Assembly: GCF_014803405.1 (NCBI RefSeq)
Contig: NZ_JACYFG010000051.1
Location: forward strand, 124,001-188,000
Direction: 5' to 3'
DNA: 64,000 bases
Source of the DNA: Pelagicoccus enzymogenes
GTDB lineage: Bacteria > Verrucomicrobiota > Verrucomicrobiia > Opitutales > Opitutaceae
Positions 15,876 through 24,247 of the stretch are shown here, in pieces. Numbering within the stretch: position 1 is the first letter of the stretch; each line of letters begins with the position of its first letter. The notes under the pieces were generated by a model. It saw nothing but the letters and a program-made list of their open reading frames with translations, did no database searches and was not told the origin of the DNA. The translations under genes were made by a program, and so were the position numbers.

Positions 15876-16691
15876 TTAACCTAAAAGTTTGAGCGCAACC
15901 TGGGTGGAGGAGTTAGCTTGCTGGAGCATGCTCGATCCGGCTTGGACCAGAACGTTGTACTTCGCTAGCTGGGTAGACTCCTCGGCGACGTCGACGTCGA
16001 TGATGCGGCTGTTCGCGGCCTCGAGGTTTGCCTTGTTGACCGTAAGCATGTCAGAGGCGAATGTGAGACGGTTTGACGATGCTCCGTTCTCGGCTCTGAG
16101 GGTTGCGACGCTTTCGATGGCGGACTTGATGCTATCGATGGTGATGTTTGCATGGCCGAGGCTGACTCCGCCGTCCAGGAGGTCGGTACCGAGAGTGCCT
16201 TCGAGGTCGTGCTGCTTCACGTTTACGGATCCGTCTCCGGACTCGGTCGTGGCTACCGCGAGGTTTGTGCCAGCGCCTGTGAACAGGCTGACTCCGTTGA
16301 AGGTCTCGTCTGCGAGAGCGGAGAGCTGCTTCTGGAGCTGCTGGAATTCCGTGTTGTAGTTCGCCTTGTCGGCGCTGTTCTTGGTGACGTCTTCGGACAG
16401 TACCTTGAGCTCGGACATACGGTCGAGCACCTTGGATACAGCTCCGAGCGCGCCGTCCTGAGTCTGCAAGAACGACTGGGCGTTTTGGATGTTGGTGTTA
16501 ACTGCTGCCGTACGCTTGATGGTAGCGGAGAGTTTCATGGATACAGCGAGTCCGCCGGCGTCGTCGGAGGGCTGCGTGATGGCAGAGCCGCTCGACAAAC
16601 GGTTTAGGGATCGCTGGAGCATCGCATTGCTGGATGCTAGATTGTTAGACGCAGCTATCGCTGAGCTATTGGTGTTTATTACTACTGACAT
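15876..16691 (-). CDS. fliC: Flagellin (minimal, D0/D1 only), second copy
   Basis: A 271-residue flagellin with N-terminus MSVVINTNSSAIAASNNL, SDDAGGLAVSMKLS and C-terminal SMLQQANSSTQVALKLLG. It parallels the 275-residue copy over its whole length, differing mostly in the short central part (TGAGTNLAVATTESGDGS). It is transcribed from its own sigma-28 promoter at 16787-16813 with an 88-base leader that carries two GGA hairpins. Two flagellins of nearly equal size suggest a filament of mixed or regionally distinct subunits (inference). Confidence 0.96.
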   Translation of the reverse strand: MSVVINTNSSAIAASNNLASSNAMLQRSLNRLSSGSAITQPSDDAGGLAVSMKLSATIKRTAAVNTNIQNAQSFLQTQDGALGAVSKVLDRMSELKVLSEDVTKNSADKANYNTEFQQLQKQLSALADETFNGVSLFTGAGTNLAVATTESGDGSVNVKQHDLEGTLGTDLLDGGVSLGHANITIDSIKSAIESVATLRAENGASSNRLTFASDMLTVNKANLEAANSRIIDVDVAEESTQLAKYNVLVQAGSSMLQQANSSTQVALKLLG

Positions 16692-16692
16692 T

Positions 16693-16735
16693 TTAACTTC
16701 CTTGTTAAGGTTACGACTTGCGACGTCCTTGTCGC
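16693..16735 (-). promoter_or_regulatory. Flagellin leader with two GGA-loop hairpins (CsrA-type sites)
   Basis: On the minus strand GCGAC-AAGGAC-GTCGC (16720-16735) and TTAAC-AAGGAA-GTTAA (16693-16708). The loops sit in ACAAGGACGT and ACAAGGAAGT, each 9/10 to the CsrA consensus ACARGGAUGU. The second loop is the Shine-Dalgarno itself, seven bases before ATG, so a bound repressor would block initiation. Confidence 0.7.
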
Positions 16736-16786
16736 GTTGCGGGGTTAAGGTGTCCGCTGCACCTGTAACTTGCGTTACGCCTCATA

Positions 16787-16813
16787 GTATCGGGAGCTCA
16801 CGCCGGCACTTTA
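16787..16813 (-). promoter_or_regulatory. Sigma-28 promoter of the second flagellin
   Basis: On the minus strand TAAAGTGC, 11 bases, CCCGATAC: 6/8 in each box with exact spacing. Confidence 0.75.
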
Positions 16814-16978
16814 GGAAAAACTCTATCTTTTTGGAGAAAGGCGCTCAGGCGCTTGCGGAATTTACTCAGCGGCTTGCTGAGCTACGGCGCGAGGTGGCTT
16901 CTTTGGCGTATGGTATGATGAATACCTCGCTTCGCTATTGCGCTGGCTGTCGGTCCGCTCTTAGGTCAGGCTTTCAAT

Positions 16979-17488
16979 GTGGCTACCACTTCTATGGACG
17001 AAGCTATCACCATTCACCAAATCTACCTTTCCAGCGGGCATGACTTTAAAGGGCGTTTCAACAAGGGCCGCCTCAACAATGGGGTCCAGCGAGTGGACTC
17101 GGTGGAGTGCGTGGAAGGGCGAGGCTTGGTTGGAGATCGCTACTTTGACTTCAAGGAAGACTACAAGGGGCAGGTGAGCCTGATGTCTGCGGAAGCGATC
17201 GAGGCGATGGAAAGCGACTTGAACTTGAAGGTGGCGGACCGCAGTGACTTTCGGAGAAACGTCATCGTCAGCGGAGCAGATCTAAACGCCCTCGTGGGGA
17301 TCGACTTTCGCATTGGCGAGGTGGAGCTCCGCGGAGTAGAGCAGTGCAGGCCTTGCTTTTGGATGGACGAGGCGATTGGCGAAGGGGCTTACGCGGCTTT
17401 GGAAGGCCGGGGAGGATTGCGTTGCCGGATTTTGAAAAGCGGCGTTTTGCGCAAGGGCGAAACGACAATCCAAACCCTAGCGCGTTAG
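16979..17488 (+). CDS. MOSC-domain protein
   Basis: A 169-residue single MOSC domain, the C-terminal domain of molybdenum cofactor sulfurases. Signatures are GLVGDRYF, SLMSAEAIEAM, DFRRNVIVSG, LNALVGIDFRIGEV and the conserved cysteines in GVEQCRPCFWM. MOSC proteins bind or transfer sulfur on molybdenum cofactor. ATG 16979 and ATG 16994 (MDEAITIHQ) are both possible starts. It is divergent from the flagellin gene and heads a tight group ending with a MobA-like gene. Confidence 0.82.
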   Translation: MATTSMDEAITIHQIYLSSGHDFKGRFNKGRLNNGVQRVDSVECVEGRGLVGDRYFDFKEDYKGQVSLMSAEAIEAMESDLNLKVADRSDFRRNVIVSGADLNALVGIDFRIGEVELRGVEQCRPCFWMDEAIGEGAYAALEGRGGLRCRILKSGVLRKGETTIQTLAR

Positions 17489-17490
17489 GA

Positions 17491-18099
17491 ATGGGTCAGG
17501 TTTCGCTCAACGGTGAGATTGTCGAATTTGACGGGCCTGCCCCGCAGACCTGCGGGGAAGCTTGCAAGCTGATCGACGGATTCTTGTCCGGACAGGGCTT
17601 GTCGATCGGGGAGATCAAGGTGGACGGGGCGGCCCTTTCGCTGGAAGAGGCCTTGGATCGGGGCGCTTATCAGACGCTTGCTTTCACATCCGTCAGCCCG
17701 CAGGTGCAGCTTTTGGCGATGTGCCGAACCTGGAAGGACGGGGCGGCCGAGCTGGTCGCGAAAATGGATGAGCTTTCGGTTGCGGTGCTGCGTTGCTCGT
17801 GGTCGGAGAGTCACCAGTCGGTTGTGGCTTTGCTCGACGCGGTTCGTCCAGTGGTCGAGGGGATCGGAGTCTTGCAGCGTTTTGGGGCGGAGTCGGAAGC
17901 GGCGTGGGGAGGCGAAGTGAATGTTTCTTTCGAGCGAGCCTTGGAGGGAATTGATCGCGTCGTGGGTTCCGTGGAAGCCCGGGACTGCGTCGCTCTCTCT
18001 GATGGGCTTGCCGGCGATCTGGCGGCGAGTTGGCGTCAGGTCATTCGTTGTTTAGACGAAGCGGTGATTCCGAGCCTCGAGAAGGAGTTTGCCACATGA
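17491..18099 (+). CDS. Unknown protein translationally coupled to Maf
   Basis: A 202-residue soluble protein starting at ATG 17491, two bases after the MOSC stop with TTAGGA just upstream. The N-terminal part (about residues 1-70) alternates short strands and helices and looks like a small alpha/beta domain. The rest is helical with many acidic residues (SFERALEGIDRVVGSVEA), ending SLEKEFAT. I recognise no family. Its stop overlaps the Maf start (ATGA), so the two are probably made in fixed ratio and may work together. Confidence 0.7.
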   Translation: MGQVSLNGEIVEFDGPAPQTCGEACKLIDGFLSGQGLSIGEIKVDGAALSLEEALDRGAYQTLAFTSVSPQVQLLAMCRTWKDGAAELVAKMDELSVAVLRCSWSESHQSVVALLDAVRPVVEGIGVLQRFGAESEAAWGGEVNVSFERALEGIDRVVGSVEARDCVALSDGLAGDLAASWRQVIRCLDEAVIPSLEKEFAT

Positions 18100-19883
18100 G
18101 CCAGGCCCTGAGTGCGTTTTGCGAGAGATTTCCCTTGCTCGCGAGTCGGGTGAAGGCGGTCCCTGCGAGCGAAGAGCCGGTTGCGGCTTGGAAGGAGTCG
18201 ACGGCCGATGTCGCCGCCGTGCTCGCGCGTTGGTTGAGCGGAAAGAGATTCCCTCATGATTCCGCCATTGCGGTGAGCGGGGTGGGGGACGGTTCGCATC
18301 TGGAGGCTTTGCTGGAACTCTTGCCGGCGGAGGCTTTGGTGTTTTGCGCGGAGGCGGACCCTGAACGATTCAAGTCGTTTTTGGGCATGCCCTCGGCGGA
18401 AGCGCTCTTGAAAGATCCGCGGATGGTGTTCGGCGTGGGCGCCTTGGACGATTCTTTCTTCAACGCTCTCGCGACCGAGAGGGTTGTCGACTTCACGAAC
18501 GCGGAACCCTTGATATTTGCTCCCTTGTTCAATCTGAACGAGTCGTACTACGAGCAGTTCTTCCTGCAGTTCGTGCGGCAGCTCGAAATGTGGCGCAAGC
18601 TCTTCGGGACGAACTTGACCAAGTCAGGGCTTTGGCAGGGGAATTCGTTCCGCAACTTCCACTCGCTGATGCGAGCCCCGGACCCGATCGAGTTTGGAGA
18701 CGCGTTCAAAGGGCTGCCCATGATCATGGCTGGAGCTGGGCCTTCCTTGGACGAGTCCTTGGACTTCTTGCGCTGGGCGCAGGATCGGGCGGTCATCGTG
18801 GCCGGCAACTCGTCCATTAGGGCCTTGGTCAATGCCGGGGTGAGGCCGCACTTTGTTCTGGCGGCAGATCCATACCCCACGACGGACAGCGGTTTCGAGG
18901 GGGTAGACCTGGGCGAAACCGTCTTGCTCTGTTCCTTCATGGTTTACCCAGCGGTGGTGCAGCGCTTTGGCGATCGCATCGCCGCGTGGGCCTACAATAA
19001 TAAGGTGGCGACCTATTTCCGGAGGGTCGCGGGGCGGGATCGTATCGCGCACGTGACGGAGCAGGGAACGATCTCCGCCTGCGCTTTCGATATCGCGATG
19101 ATTCTCGGCTGCTCCAGCCTGTTCTTCGTGGGGCAGGACTTGGCGGCTCGTTTGGACGGGGCGATGCATGCAGCTGATTCGTTCTACACTGACAAGGGCG
19201 CGGCGGATCGGATTGCCTTGGAAAAATGTCGCTGGATGCCGGGCAACACGATCGAGAAGGTGCCGGTAGAGGAAAAGCTTTTCGTATACCTGAAAACGTT
19301 CGAGCAGCTCAGCAGGATTTACGGCAAGGAGTTGCAGATTAAAAACCGCGAAACCCTGCGCATCTACAACTTGTCCCGTCTCGGAGCGCGCATCGAGCAC
19401 ATGCCTTACCGTGACTTCGAGGCGGCGAAAACTTTAATCGAGCCGCTTGGAGTTGGGGGCGTCGCTGCGGGATGGAAGGCCACTCAAGCGAAGCTCGCTG
19501 AAAGCCGAGCCGGTTGGGGTAGAGTCGGAAAGGCCTTGCGGGAATTTCGTGCCTACGTCGAAGAAATCTGTTCCCATTCCTTGAAGCATGCTCTGGCCTT
19601 GGAGCAAGGGGACTTGCCTTTGGAGGTGGCGGAAGCGGAAAAGGCCAAGGTCGACGCTTTCATTGCTTCCAAGCCTGACTTCGAGGAAATTCTTCGAGAC
19701 GGTCAGTTGAAGATGGAGCTGTACGTGCACGCTCGGGCGATTGCCAAGCAATCCCGGGTCGTCGACATGCAATCCGAGAAGTCGCGAGCGGAAAAGGTGA
19801 AAGAGTATTTCTGGGCGGTGGCGGAGGGAAGCTACCAGGTGCTTGCGGCGATCGATGCAGCAAGGCAGGCTCAGAAGGTATAG
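18096..19883 (+). CDS. Motility-associated factor glycosyltransferase (Maf, DUF115/MptE-like)
   Basis: A 595-residue cytoplasmic protein of the Maf family that transfers nonulosonic acids to flagellin. The core motif MIMAGAGPSLDESLDFL near residue 210 begins the DUF115 fold, followed by VIVAGNSSIRALVNAGVRPHFVLAADPY and TEQGTISACAFDIAMILGCSSLFFVGQDLA in pieces, then a helical C-terminal third. The start at ATG 18096 overlaps the previous stop and has AAGGAG upstream. With pseB/C/G/I in this window the donor is probably CMP-pseudaminic acid and the acceptor the two flagellins (inference). Confidence 0.88.
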   Translation: MSQALSAFCERFPLLASRVKAVPASEEPVAAWKESTADVAAVLARWLSGKRFPHDSAIAVSGVGDGSHLEALLELLPAEALVFCAEADPERFKSFLGMPSAEALLKDPRMVFGVGALDDSFFNALATERVVDFTNAEPLIFAPLFNLNESYYEQFFLQFVRQLEMWRKLFGTNLTKSGLWQGNSFRNFHSLMRAPDPIEFGDAFKGLPMIMAGAGPSLDESLDFLRWAQDRAVIVAGNSSIRALVNAGVRPHFVLAADPYPTTDSGFEGVDLGETVLLCSFMVYPAVVQRFGDRIAAWAYNNKVATYFRRVAGRDRIAHVTEQGTISACAFDIAMILGCSSLFFVGQDLAARLDGAMHAADSFYTDKGAADRIALEKCRWMPGNTIEKVPVEEKLFVYLKTFEQLSRIYGKELQIKNRETLRIYNLSRLGARIEHMPYRDFEAAKTLIEPLGVGGVAAGWKATQAKLAESRAGWGRVGKALREFRAYVEEICSHSLKHALALEQGDLPLEVAEAEKAKVDAFIASKPDFEEILRDGQLKMELYVHARAIAKQSRVVDMQSEKSRAEKVKEYFWAVAEGSYQVLAAIDAARQAQKV

Positions 19884-19897
19884 CCAGTGGCCCGTCC

Positions 19898-20527
19898 ATG
19901 AAGCGAGAGATTTTAGGAGTGGTGATGTGCGGGGGCGCCAGTGCCCGCATGGGTCGCGACAAGGCAAGCTTGGAAGTGAGGCCTGGGGAGGAGCAGCTGG
20001 AACGGCAGCTCCGATTGCTCGCTCTCTATTGCGGAAAGTTGGCCGCCAGCGTGGGGCCGTCCGACCGCAGCCAGCGGGTTCTGCCCACGGGCGTGGAAGC
20101 GATACTAGACGTCGAGGGCTTGGGCGGCCCGATGGCTGGAATCGTCGCGGCGCTTCGTTTTGCGAGGGGGATTCCTGTGTTGGCCTTGGCTTGCGACATG
20201 CCTTTCTTGGATGCGAGCCATCTGTTTCAGCTGGTCAATCGGCGAGATCCGGAGGCCTTGGCGACGGCGTTCGTCGCTTGCGACGGCATGCCAGATCCGA
20301 TGTGTGCCATTTACGAGCCGCGGTGCTTACCGGAATTGGAATCTTTGGGCGGAGCGGGCAAGTCGAGCTTGCGTCGTTTTCTGCAGGATCGGCGAGTCGA
20401 ACGGGTGGAGGTCGAAAATCCGCAGTTTCTGGCCAGCGTAAACGACCCTCGGGAGCTGGAGGAAGCGCGTCGTCGTCTGGGAGGCTTGGCGGATTCGCAG
20501 GAATTTTCGGCCAAAAAGGGAGATTAG
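19898..20527 (+). CDS. mobA: Molybdenum cofactor guanylyltransferase-like protein (MobA family)
   Basis: A 209-residue nucleotidyltransferase. The GTP loop is CGGASARMGRDK at residues 11-22, followed by GLGGPMAGIVAAL and the metal-binding ALACDMPFLDA, the MobA pattern. MobA joins GMP to molybdopterin. The MOSC gene three positions upstream on the same strand supports a molybdenum role. The intervening Maf gene leaves open a sugar nucleotidyltransferase role, for example a stand-in for the missing PseF, but the motifs fit MobA better than NeuA/PseF. It starts 14 bases after Maf. Confidence 0.75.
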   Translation: MKREILGVVMCGGASARMGRDKASLEVRPGEEQLERQLRLLALYCGKLAASVGPSDRSQRVLPTGVEAILDVEGLGGPMAGIVAALRFARGIPVLALACDMPFLDASHLFQLVNRRDPEALATAFVACDGMPDPMCAIYEPRCLPELESLGGAGKSSLRRFLQDRRVERVEVENPQFLASVNDPRELEEARRRLGGLADSQEFSAKKGD

Positions 20528-20635
20528 GCGGGAAAAATCCTGTAAAAATCGACCGCTTTGTGCCCTGCAAGTCGTTTTAGGATAGAGGATTGCCGCAAGA
20601 TTATGGAGAAAAGCTCCTAGGAATCGCTTTTTTTC

Positions 20636-20662
20636 TAAAGGTATTCCGCAAGCGACCGATAA
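20636..20662 (+). promoter_or_regulatory. Sigma-28 promoter of fliD
   Basis: TAAAGGTA, 11 bases, ACCGATAA: 6/8 and 7/8 matches with exact spacing, about 35 bases of leader before the fliD ATG. Confidence 0.78.
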
Positions 20663-20703
20663 CTTAAACAAGGCGTCGTCCAGACGTCGCCCTTCACTCG
20701 ACG

Positions 20704-22410
20704 ATGGAAAATTTCAATGTAGCAGGCTTGGCCAGTGGCTTTGACTGGAATTCGATGGTAGACCAGCTGATGGCTATCGAGCGGATTCCGCAACAGCGTC
20801 TGCGTGCAGAGAAAGGGGAGAACGACGACAAGGTCGACGCTCTCAAAACGCTCAAGACGAAGCTGGACAAGCTGAAGTCGAGCACTGTCGACCTGAAAAG
20901 TTCCAGCTTGTACAACAGCAAGTCTGCAGGCGCGTCGGACGAGACCTTGAATATTTCTGCGAAGGCAGGGACTAATGCCTCCAAAGGAAACTTCGAAATA
21001 ACGGTCAGCCAGCTCGCCACCGCGACCCGTCGTATCGGCACTGCGGACGTGGTGTCTCAGATGGGTGACGAGAATACCCTCATTTCGGCCCTTCGCACTT
21101 CGACCGAGATCACGGAGGGCACTTTTTCGGTCAATGGACAGGAAGTGACCATTGCCGAGACGGATTCGCTGCAGGATGTTTTCGACGCGATTTCGATCGC
21201 CACCGCAGGGGTGGTAACGGGGACCTACGATAGCGTTACCGACACTATTTCCCTGGAAAGCGCCTCCGGGCAGTTGGAGCTCGGAGGGGAGGAGGACTCC
21301 AGCAATTTTCTCAAGGCCATGAAGCTGCACCAGCTTGAGGTGGTGGATGGCGGAAGCGGCACAGCGACCGTCACCAGTCGCAGCGCATTGGGCGTCGTGG
21401 ATGTGGATGACACCGTTGCAAACAGTGGCATCGGCGGACCGATTACTGGTTCTGGCACCTTTCACATCAACGGGGTCGCCATCGCTTTCGATGCGGACAA
21501 CGAGAGCATTTCTGCCATCTTGGCGCGTGTAAATGAATCGGAAGCGGGGGTCACCATGTCTTTCGACTCGGCGGCTGACCAGTTCCGCATCATCAACAAC
21601 GAGACTGGCGCGTACGCCATGAACGTCTCCGATAGCGGAAATGGATTTCTCGCTGCCCTAGGGCTTACCGGTTCGGCCGATGTCGGCAAGGACCTAGAGT
21701 TTTCGATGGATGGCGGCGCGACGAAAAAGAGCCGTAGCAACACCATCACCACCGAGTCGCATGGCTTGACAGGGGTGACGATCACCGCTTCGGAAACCGG
21801 CACCCAGACGATCACGATCGACAGTGATACCGAAGAGCTGAAGAAGAAGGTCAATTCGTTCATCTCCGCCTTCAACGATGTGCAGGACTACATCCAGGAG
21901 AAGACGAAGATAACGGTGGACGGGGACGAAGTGGAAGCTGCGATCCTCGCCGGAAACCGGGAGCTGAGCTCCCTCGACTCCAAGCTGCGCACCTTTGCCT
22001 TTGGCCAGGTTGACGAGTTGACGAGCGGTACCTTGTTCCGCCTCGAGCACATGGGGATCGATTTCATCACCGGCACCTCGAAATTGGAAATCAAGGATTC
22101 GTCGAAGCTCGACGAGGCCTTGGTCAACGATCTCGACACGCTCGAGCAATTCTTTGTGGGAGCGGAAAACAATTTTTCAGGACGTCTCGACTCTTTTCTC
22201 GAGAACTTCCTCAAATCTGACGGGGTCATGGACACGATCCAGTCATCTTACACCGAACGTAACTCCGATATCGATGAGCAGATCAAGGAGATGGAGCGAC
22301 GTTTGGAATTCAAACGAGACACTCTAGAGAGTAGTTTCATTGCCATGGAAGCGGCACAGTCTAAAACACAGAACCAGGCATCGGCCCTTGCCGGACTCAG
22401 TCTCCCCTAG
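20704..22410 (+). CDS. fliD: Flagellar filament cap protein FliD (HAP2)
   Basis: A 568-residue FliD. The N-terminus MENFNVAGLASGFDWNSMVD and the following coiled region match FliD_N. The central part is Ser/Thr-rich with repeated FSVNGQEVTIA and FHINGVAIAF-type segments (the flagellin hook IN motif). The C-terminal FliD_C runs LKKKVNSFISAFNDVQDYIQ to ERRLEFKRDTLESSFIAMEAAQS in pieces. FliD is exported and caps the growing filament to fold flagellin. It heads fliD-lipoprotein-flgM-fliS. Confidence 0.96.
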   Translation: MENFNVAGLASGFDWNSMVDQLMAIERIPQQRLRAEKGENDDKVDALKTLKTKLDKLKSSTVDLKSSSLYNSKSAGASDETLNISAKAGTNASKGNFEITVSQLATATRRIGTADVVSQMGDENTLISALRTSTEITEGTFSVNGQEVTIAETDSLQDVFDAISIATAGVVTGTYDSVTDTISLESASGQLELGGEEDSSNFLKAMKLHQLEVVDGGSGTATVTSRSALGVVDVDDTVANSGIGGPITGSGTFHINGVAIAFDADNESISAILARVNESEAGVTMSFDSAADQFRIINNETGAYAMNVSDSGNGFLAALGLTGSADVGKDLEFSMDGGATKKSRSNTITTESHGLTGVTITASETGTQTITIDSDTEELKKKVNSFISAFNDVQDYIQEKTKITVDGDEVEAAILAGNRELSSLDSKLRTFAFGQVDELTSGTLFRLEHMGIDFITGTSKLEIKDSSKLDEALVNDLDTLEQFFVGAENNFSGRLDSFLENFLKSDGVMDTIQSSYTERNSDIDEQIKEMERRLEFKRDTLESSFIAMEAAQSKTQNQASALAGLSLP

Positions 22411-22456
22411 CGGTCCTTGGTTCGTATCTAGATTATGAAAGCACGCTCCCACAGGC

Positions 22457-23134
22457 ATGAATATCTCGGCTAAAGCAATCTACCAGCTTTTGGCAGCGCT
22501 TGGCTGTCTCCTGGCTCTCGCATTGAGCGGTTGCAAGACGGCCAACGCCCTCAACAGCAAGCTCGATACGACGGTCGGCAAGAAGCACAAGGTCACCAAC
22601 GTGCACGAGGTGAAATCCTTGCCCGCTCACCTGCGTCGGGTAGCCCTGCTTCCGCTTTACAAGGGGCGCTACGACCACATCGACATGACGGTGATCGAGC
22701 AGAACTTCGCTCAAGAGCTCAGCAAGTTGAACGTATTCGAGCTGATAACGGTTGAGCCTGAAAAAATGGAGGAACTCTTCGGAGTGGAACGCTACTCTTC
22801 GGTAGAGGTGCTTCCCACCAAACTGCTCTCCAAGCTGCACGAAATTTACGCCATCGACGGAGTCATGCTGGTCGACCTTACCTACTACAATGCTTACCAG
22901 CCGGTCGGCATGGGAGTGAGGGCGAAGTTGCTCGACGGCCATACCGGAGAACTCGTCTGGGCGGCGGACGAGACCTTCGACGGCGCCAGCCCGGCCGTCT
23001 CCAACGCGGCCCGCAAGTATTTCCAAACCCAATCAACCACAGAATACCCGCTGCATCGTACGCAAACCGTGCTGCACAGCACCGCTCGTTTTTCCAAATA
23101 CGTGGCCCACGCGCTGTTCGACACGATCCAGTGA
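22457..23134 (+). CDS. Predicted lipoprotein in the flagellar cluster
   Basis: A 225-residue protein with a lipobox (LALSGC, Cys26) after a hydrophobic signal, so it is anchored in a membrane facing the periplasm. The mature part begins with a charged region. It then has RVALLPLYKG, DMTVIEQNFAQELSKL and IDGVMLVDLTYYNAY, with LLDGHTGELVWAADETF near the end. This is the CsgG/FlgT/DUF799-like layout of lipoproteins with a nucleotide-binding-like fold. The position between fliD and flgM suggests a flagellar structural or outer-membrane role, for example basal-disc or P/L-ring support. The exact family is not established. Confidence 0.72.
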   Translation: MNISAKAIYQLLAALGCLLALALSGCKTANALNSKLDTTVGKKHKVTNVHEVKSLPAHLRRVALLPLYKGRYDHIDMTVIEQNFAQELSKLNVFELITVEPEKMEELFGVERYSSVEVLPTKLLSKLHEIYAIDGVMLVDLTYYNAYQPVGMGVRAKLLDGHTGELVWAADETFDGASPAVSNAARKYFQTQSTTEYPLHRTQTVLHSTARFSKYVAHALFDTIQ

Positions 23135-23162
23135 GTACTTAAACTTTTCTTTAAATAATTTT

Positions 23163-23189
23163 TAAAGTTCTTCGGGAGAGAGCCGTTTA
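23163..23189 (+). promoter_or_regulatory. Sigma-28 promoter of flgM-fliS
   Basis: TAAAGTTC, 11 bases, GCCGTTTA: 7/8 and 6/8 matches with exact spacing. It would make FlgM part of its own feedback loop, as in enteric bacteria. Confidence 0.78.
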
Positions 23190-23244
23190 TTAACTTAACA
23201 AAAGATTAACAAACGTCCGAAGACAGACAAAACGACTGATTATC

Positions 23245-23532
23245 ATGAACATAAATCCACAGAACAACGCCTCTAACATCTACGCTCAGAACCTCGGCAA
23301 GGCCGGCCAGAACCCTCAGGCCAAGGCTGCAGAAGAGTCGGGCAGCAAGGCGGCCGCCGCTGCGGGAGACAAGCTCGAGCTCAACGCTCTCGACTCGCTC
23401 CGTTCCCAGCCGGAAGTTCGTCCAGAGGTAGTCGCCAAGGGCAAGGAGCTGCTCAACGACCCGAATTTCCCTTCCAAGGAAATGATGCACGACATTGCTA
23501 AACTAATCGTGCCCTTTGCCGATGATGAATAG
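23245..23532 (+). CDS. flgM: Anti-sigma-28 factor FlgM
   Basis: A 95-residue protein. The N-terminal half is disordered (Ala/Gly/Asn/Gln-rich, suited to export). The C-terminal half is helical, VRPEVVAKGKELLNDPNFPS and MMHDIAKLIVPF, matching the FlgM sigma-binding helices. FlgM holds sigma-28 until the hook is finished and is then secreted. The gene is behind a sigma-28 promoter and followed by fliS. There is no clear Shine-Dalgarno before the ATG. Confidence 0.85.
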   Translation: MNINPQNNASNIYAQNLGKAGQNPQAKAAEESGSKAAAAAGDKLELNALDSLRSQPEVRPEVVAKGKELLNDPNFPSKEMMHDIAKLIVPFADDE

Positions 23533-23602
23533 GTAGCTAACTGGGTACCATACGTAGGATGGTTCCCACATCGAAGTTAATTCCCATTCATCGACCGACT
23601 AA

Positions 23603-24055
23603 ATGAAATCTAGCGCAGCGTCTTACAAGCGAGCGGCCATCATGTCCGCAAGTCCCGAACGTCTGATCCTTATGCTCTTCGACGGCGCCTTGTCCGCCAT
23701 GAATCGAGCCAAGGAGGGCTTCGCTCTGGAGAATGTCCGCGATCGCAACGAAACCATCAGCAACAACCTGATCAAGGCCCAGAACATCTTCGGCGAGCTG
23801 CAGCGTTCCCTTCGCATGGACAAGGGAGGGGATTTCGGGGACCGCATGTTCAACCTCTACGATTTCTACAATACCAAGCTCAACGAAGCGAACTTCAAGA
23901 AGACGCAAGAGCCGATCGATCTCGTGATCCGCCTCTTCACGGAAGTGCGAGACGCTTGGGCGGAGATGCTCTCGAAGCAGGCTTCCAAGCACCAGACCGC
24001 TGCGCCGGCGAACCTCTCCGCTGGAATCGGCGGAGGTTTGTCGCTTCGCGCCTAG
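23603..24055 (+). CDS. fliS: Flagellin export chaperone FliS
   Basis: A 150-residue all-helical protein with the FliS signatures SASPERLILMLFDGAL near residue 15 and the four-helix layout through VIRLFTEVRDAWAEML. A Gly/Ala-rich tail extends it beyond the usual 125-135 residues. FliS binds the C-terminus of flagellin in the cytoplasm and delivers it to the export gate. It sits 70 bases downstream of flgM and a terminator follows. Confidence 0.93.
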   Translation: MKSSAASYKRAAIMSASPERLILMLFDGALSAMNRAKEGFALENVRDRNETISNNLIKAQNIFGELQRSLRMDKGGDFGDRMFNLYDFYNTKLNEANFKKTQEPIDLVIRLFTEVRDAWAEMLSKQASKHQTAAPANLSAGIGGGLSLRA

Positions 24056-24080
24056 TATCCAAATTTCACATCTATTCGTA

Positions 24081-24120
24081 AGCAAAGCCCTGCTATATAT
24101 TTTAGCTGGGCTTTTTTGCT
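24081..24120 (+). terminator. Terminator of the fliD-flgM-fliS group
   Basis: AGCAAAGCCC pairs with GGGCTTTTTTGCT around an AT-rich loop, with the T run built into the right arm; 25 bases after the fliS stop. Confidence 0.82.
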
Positions 24121-24247
24121 GCTCGAGGAGAGCGAGAAAAAAGGCATTTTGTGGGGGTGGGGCATGCGAAGGCCTTTGCGGACGCCCGTTCTCTTTGCCT
24201 GATTTTCGCTTTGCTTGCAGGCCGGAGGGCTTACACATTTTTGCAGT

